Assembly (NCBI RefSeq): GCF_900112285.1
Contig: NZ_FOKZ01000013.1
Span: forward strand, 62,001-126,000
DNA: 64,000 nucleotides
DNA from: Polaromonas sp. OV174
Lineage (GTDB): Bacteria > Pseudomonadota > Gammaproteobacteria > Burkholderiales > Burkholderiaceae_C
Direction of reading: 5' to 3'
Positions 60,750 through 64,000 of this stretch are shown piece after piece. Below the pieces are notes generated by a model. It was not told the origin of the DNA and searched no databases. It worked only from the letters and a program-made list of their open reading frames with translations. Each line of letters begins with the position of its first letter. Positions within the stretch are counted from its first letter, which is position 1. The translations under genes and the position numbers were made by a program.

Positions 60750-61399
60750 TGCGTGATTTTTCCTTCTCAGACGTCTGGTTGATTGTTGAAGCGGTCCGCT
60801 GGACACTGGCGCTGTCATTGATCGCACTGATAGGCGGCGGCCTGGGCGGCCTGGTGGTGGCGCTTTGCCGCACTGCCGACCACAAGGTATTGCGCTCACT
60901 GGCGCGCAGCTTCATCCTGGTATTTCAGGGCACGCCGCTGCTGCTTCAACTGTTTTTGATCTTTTTCGGCTTGCCTGTCATGGGGCTGGATGTGAGCCCC
61001 TGGGTCGCGGCCGGCTTTGCCCTGGTGCTGAACACCAGTGCATTTTTTGGCGAAATCTGGCGTGGTTGCATAGAAGCCGTGCCGCATGGCCAGACCGAGG
61101 CCAGCAAAGCGCTGAACCTGAGCTATGCCCTCCGTTTTCGCTATGTGATCTTGCCGCAGGCGTTCCGGATCGCTGTTGCGCCCACGGTCGGCTTCATGGT
61201 CCAGATCATCAAGGGCACCTCGCTGACCGCGATCATCGGTTTTGCGGAATTGACCCGTACCGGCCAGGTGGTGAACAACGCCACCTTTGCACCCATGGAG
61301 GTGTTTGGCCTGGTGGCCGCCCTCTATTTCTGCTTGTGTTGGCCGCTGTCCAGATGGGCCGATCACTTGGAAGCACGCCTGAAGCTATCAGTCAGGTAG
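60749..61399 (+). CDS. ABC transporter permease, polar amino acid uptake type (2)
   Basis: This 216-residue partner permease has FQGTPLLLQLFLIFFGLP, the coupling loop IWRGCIEAVPHGQTEASKALNL and IIKGTSLTAIIGFAEL. It forms the membrane channel with the preceding permease. Confidence 0.92.
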   Translation: MRDFSFSDVWLIVEAVRWTLALSLIALIGGGLGGLVVALCRTADHKVLRSLARSFILVFQGTPLLLQLFLIFFGLPVMGLDVSPWVAAGFALVLNTSAFFGEIWRGCIEAVPHGQTEASKALNLSYALRFRYVILPQAFRIAVAPTVGFMVQIIKGTSLTAIIGFAELTRTGQVVNNATFAPMEVFGLVAALYFCLCWPLSRWADHLEARLKLSVR

Positions 61400-61483
61400 C
61401 CCAAGGTATTTCATAAAAAGAACCGGTACCCATCAGCCGGCATACACATGGATTCGGGACGCCCGATAAACAAAGGAAACAAC

Positions 61484-62305
61484 ATGCGATTCAAGACCCT
61501 GAAAACAAAGCTCTATACCTCGGCCCTGGCATTGCTGGGCGCAAGTGCGCTCATGGCGACATCCCTGGCGCATGCCCAAGGCGACTACCTAGCCTCGATC
61601 AAGCAACGCGGCACCATCAAGGTCGGCATCGTGGTCGACTTCCCACCCTATGGCGTGACAGACAGCAATAACCAGCCCGACGGCTACGATGCCGATGTCG
61701 CCAAGCTGCTGGCCAAACAACTGGGCGTCAAGCTCGAGCTGGTGCCGGTGACCGGACCCAACCGAATTCCCTATCTGCTGACCGACAAGACCGATGTGCT
61801 GGTAGCGTCCTTGGCCATCACGCCAGAGCGCGAGAAGCAGGTGCAGTTCTCCAACCCTTACTCCGCCGCCGGCATGGTGCTGCTGGGCCCCAACAATGTC
61901 AGCGTCTCCTCGGCAGAAGACTTGAAGCGCTACAAGATTGGTGTGCCCCGTGCCAGCACCACAGACCTGGGCGTGACGAAAGTTGCACCAGCCGGAACCA
62001 ATATCCGACGCTTTGACGACGACGCCTCCGCCCTGCAGGCCATGATGGCAGGCCAGGTTGATCTGGCTGGCACGTCGACGGCCATTGCCTCCCAGGCGCA
62101 GAAAAGAGCACCCGGCCGCTTCGAGATCAAGTACAAGATCAATGAGCAGCTGATGGGCATCACGATGCGCAAGGACAGGCCTGAACTGCTGGCCGCCATG
62201 AATGCCTTCATCGCGACCAACGTTGCCAACGGCCAGCTCAATCAGCTGTTTGAAAAGTGGATAGGTTCGCCGCTGCCCGACACGGTCAAAAAGCCGGCCA
62301 AATAA
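61484..62305 (+). CDS. ABC transporter substrate-binding protein (family 3)
   Basis: This 273-residue periplasmic binding protein has a signal peptide cleaved near AHA-QGDY. SIKQRGTIKVGIVVDFPPYG, DGYDADVAKLLAKQLGVKLELVPV and LTDKTDVLVASLAITPERE are typical of solute-binding family 3. The usual ligands are amino acids, but the neighbouring sugar-acid-type enzymes leave another acidic ligand possible. I chose ATG 61484 with AAAGGAA upstream. Confidence 0.92.
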   Translation: MRFKTLKTKLYTSALALLGASALMATSLAHAQGDYLASIKQRGTIKVGIVVDFPPYGVTDSNNQPDGYDADVAKLLAKQLGVKLELVPVTGPNRIPYLLTDKTDVLVASLAITPEREKQVQFSNPYSAAGMVLLGPNNVSVSSAEDLKRYKIGVPRASTTDLGVTKVAPAGTNIRRFDDDASALQAMMAGQVDLAGTSTAIASQAQKRAPGRFEIKYKINEQLMGITMRKDRPELLAAMNAFIATNVANGQLNQLFEKWIGSPLPDTVKKPAK

Positions 62306-62351
62306 GCCAGTCCCAGATTTTTTCAAAGCCTTTTCGTGAGTGTGCTTCGCA

Positions 62352-63098
62352 ATGAGTAATGACAGTCAAATTATTGAGTTCAGCCAGGTCGAGAAATGGT
62401 ATGGCGATTTCAAGGTACTGAAAGACATCAACCTGTCGGTCAAGACTGGCGAGCGCATTGTCATTTGCGGGCCATCGGGTTCGGGAAAGTCAACGCTGAT
62501 CCGATGCATCAACGGGCTGGAAACCATACAGCGCGGGCGCATCAAGGTGAACGGCATCGACCTCACCAGCTCCACTCGTCATGTGGAGCAGGTGAGGCGG
62601 CATGTCGGCATGGTGTTCCAGCAGTTCAACCTGTTTCCACACCTGACCATTTTGCAGAACTGCATCCTGTCGCCGATGAAGTCATTGAATATGGGCCAGG
62701 CGCAAGCCGAAGCGATCGCCATGGATTATTTGCGCCGGGTGCGCATTCCCGAGCAGGCCAACAAGTATCCCAGCCAGTTGTCCGGCGGCCAGCAGCAGCG
62801 GGTGGCCATCGCTCGCGCCCTGTGCATGAAACCGCAGATCATGCTGTTCGACGAACCCACCTCGGCGCTGGATCCAGAGATGGTCAAGGAAGTGCTGGAC
62901 ACCATGATTTCCCTGGCTGAAGATGGCATGACCATGCTGTGCGTGACCCACGAAATGGGTTTTGCCCGCAGCGTGGCAGACCGCGTGATTTTCATGTCTC
63001 AAGGTGAAATTCTGGAACAGGCGCCGCCTGAGGATTTTTTCAAGAATCCGCAGCATGAGATCACCCGTAATTTTCTCGGGCAAATCCTCAACCACTAA
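62352..63098 (+). CDS. ABC transporter ATP-binding protein, polar amino acid uptake type
   Basis: This 248-residue ATPase has Walker [10 protein letters not shown] (40-48), the Q-loop, signature LSGGQQQR and Walker [15 protein letters not shown], followed by the switch His in CVTHEMGF. It is GlnQ/HisP-like. It completes the importer; start 62352 ([10 protein letters not shown]). Confidence 0.94.
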   Translation: MSNDSQIIEFSQVEKWYGDFKVLKDINLSVKTGERIVICGPSGSGKSTLIRCINGLETIQRGRIKVNGIDLTSSTRHVEQVRRHVGMVFQQFNLFPHLTILQNCILSPMKSLNMGQAQAEAIAMDYLRRVRIPEQANKYPSQLSGGQQQRVAIARALCMKPQIMLFDEPTSALDPEMVKEVLDTMISLAEDGMTMLCVTHEMGFARSVADRVIFMSQGEILEQAPPEDFFKNPQHEITRNFLGQILNH

Positions 63099-63143
63099 GC
63101 GGCGTCATTCAATGCGCCCGGCGAAGCGGGGCTTGGCCGCGGC

Positions 63144-63998
63144 TCAGCGCCGCTTACCTTGATCCAGGCAGCCTAGCAACAGCTCAAAGGCCGGCGCTAT
63201 GGCCTCCTCGGGCACGCAGGCGTAGCCTAGCAACAGGCCGCGCTGCACGCTGGACCCTATGAAATAACGCGACAGCGGCCGCACGATGATGCCGCGCTGA
63301 CGGGCGGCCTCGGCGATGGCGACATCGTCGCTGTCGTCGGGCAGGCGCAGCACCAAGTGCAGGCCGGCGTTGCTGCCGTGCTCGTGCAGCGCCGCCGGCC
63401 CCAGATAGCGCTCCACCAGCCCGGCCAGGATGGCGCGCCGCTTGGCGTAGAGCAGGCGCATGCGGCGTATGTGGGCGGCATAGTCGCCGGCCTGCATGAA
63501 TTCGGCGATGGTGGCCTGCGTCATCAGGTGGCCGGAACGGTAGATATCGGAATGGGCGGTCTGGAAGGCACCGGCCAGCGCGCGCGGCAGCACCAGGTAG
63601 CCCATGCGCAGGCCGGGATACAGCGTCTTGCTGAAGGTGCCGACATAAATCACCGGCGCATCCGGCTCCAGGCCCTGCAGCGAGGGGATGGGCTGGCCGG
63701 AGAAGCGGAACTCGCTGTCGTAGTCGTCCTCTACGATCCAGCTGCCGTTTCTGTGCGCGAATTCCAGTAGCGCACGCCGGCGCTTCAAGCTCATCACGGC
63801 GCCCAGCGGGTACTGGTGCGAGGGCGTGACAAAGACAAAGCGCGGCGCGGGCGCGTCCCGGCCGGCCTCGCCATTGGGTAGCATCAGCCCTTCCTCGTCG
63901 ACCGGCATGGGCACCACGCGCATGTCGCTGACCTGCAAAATGCCGCGTATGCCCCAATAGCTGGGCTCCTCCACCCAGGCCTGCTCGCCCGACGAGCC
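63144..63998 (-). CDS. MocR/PdxR-type regulator, aminotransferase-like part (5' end outside window)
   Basis: The frame enters from the right edge. The visible 284 or so residues form the C-terminal class I aminotransferase-like domain, with VEDDYDSEFRF, and the PLP lysine in VGTFSKTLYPGLRMGYLV. The N-terminal GntR winged helix must lie beyond 64000. Such proteins sense PLP or amino acids and often regulate neighbours. Function unassigned. Confidence 0.85.
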   Translation of the reverse strand, partial: GSSGEQAWVEEPSYWGIRGILQVSDMRVVPMPVDEEGLMLPNGEAGRDAPAPRFVFVTPSHQYPLGAVMSLKRRRALLEFAHRNGSWIVEDDYDSEFRFSGQPIPSLQGLEPDAPVIYVGTFSKTLYPGLRMGYLVLPRALAGAFQTAHSDIYRSGHLMTQATIAEFMQAGDYAAHIRRMRLLYAKRRAILAGLVERYLGPAALHEHGSNAGLHLVLRLPDDSDDVAIAEAARQRGIIVRPLSRYFIGSSVQRGLLLGYACVPEEAIAPAFELLLGCLDQGKRR

Positions 63999-64000
63999 AA

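Overview
The window is GC-rich chromosomal DNA of a beta-proteobacterium, most likely Burkholderiales, family Comamonadaceae (Polaromonas/Rhodoferax/Variovorax-like). The evidence is protein similarity judged by eye, a stand-alone heptose adenylyltransferase, the grouping pgk-pyk-fba-purC-purE-purK-sua5, and two families of short dispersed repeats that I recall as typical of this family. I see no rRNA, tRNA, transposase, prophage or CRISPR array. Product names come from motifs and family knowledge, not from a database search.

Layout. 1-4952: the end of a zinc-ribbon protein, an inverted pair of GC-rich repeats, purB, a GST, a possible small RNA, a glutathione peroxidase, a ferritin-like di-iron protein and rfaE2. 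4984-14278 (minus strand): a TetR regulator, a three-part RND efflux pump, then a thioester-reductase-like protein, an acyl carrier protein and a ketosynthase, all in one direction. A perfect 38-bp palindrome sits in front of tetR. 14323-25059: glnE (carrying two in-frame repeat insertions) diverges from yhdP, a nitrilase-family amidase, a PAS sensor kinase and a FixJ-type regulator. 25080-30810: a 46-residue membrane protein, mltA, and an Lrp-type regulator divergent from a fused indolepyruvate ferredoxin oxidoreductase. 31033-36788: yajC-secD-secF and a DUF1631 protein. 36812-42689: a LysM protein, dprA and smg on one strand; def, fmt, azlC and azlD on the other.

42864-57147: the glycolysis/purine grouping pgk, pyk, fba, purC, purE, purK, sua5, interrupted by a membrane desaturase, a PAP2 phosphatase with a QseBC/PmrAB-like two-component system, and a DJ-1 / ribbon-helix-helix / thioredoxin-TPR set. 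57166-63098: an IclR regulator divergent from an SDR dehydrogenase, an FAH-family hydrolase and a complete polar-amino-acid-type ABC importer, probably one catabolic unit. The window ends inside a MocR/PdxR-type regulator.

Most notable: (i) the compact KS-ACP-reductase set joined to an efflux operon, with a di-iron oxygenase-like gene nearby; (ii) two repeat families that lie inside reading frames of glnE, dprA, fmt, purK, the thioredoxin-TPR gene and the efflux adaptor; (iii) terminator-like hairpins directly in front of pgk and purC; (iv) candidate regulatory sites for TetR, IclR, PmrA/QseB and FNR-type regulators.
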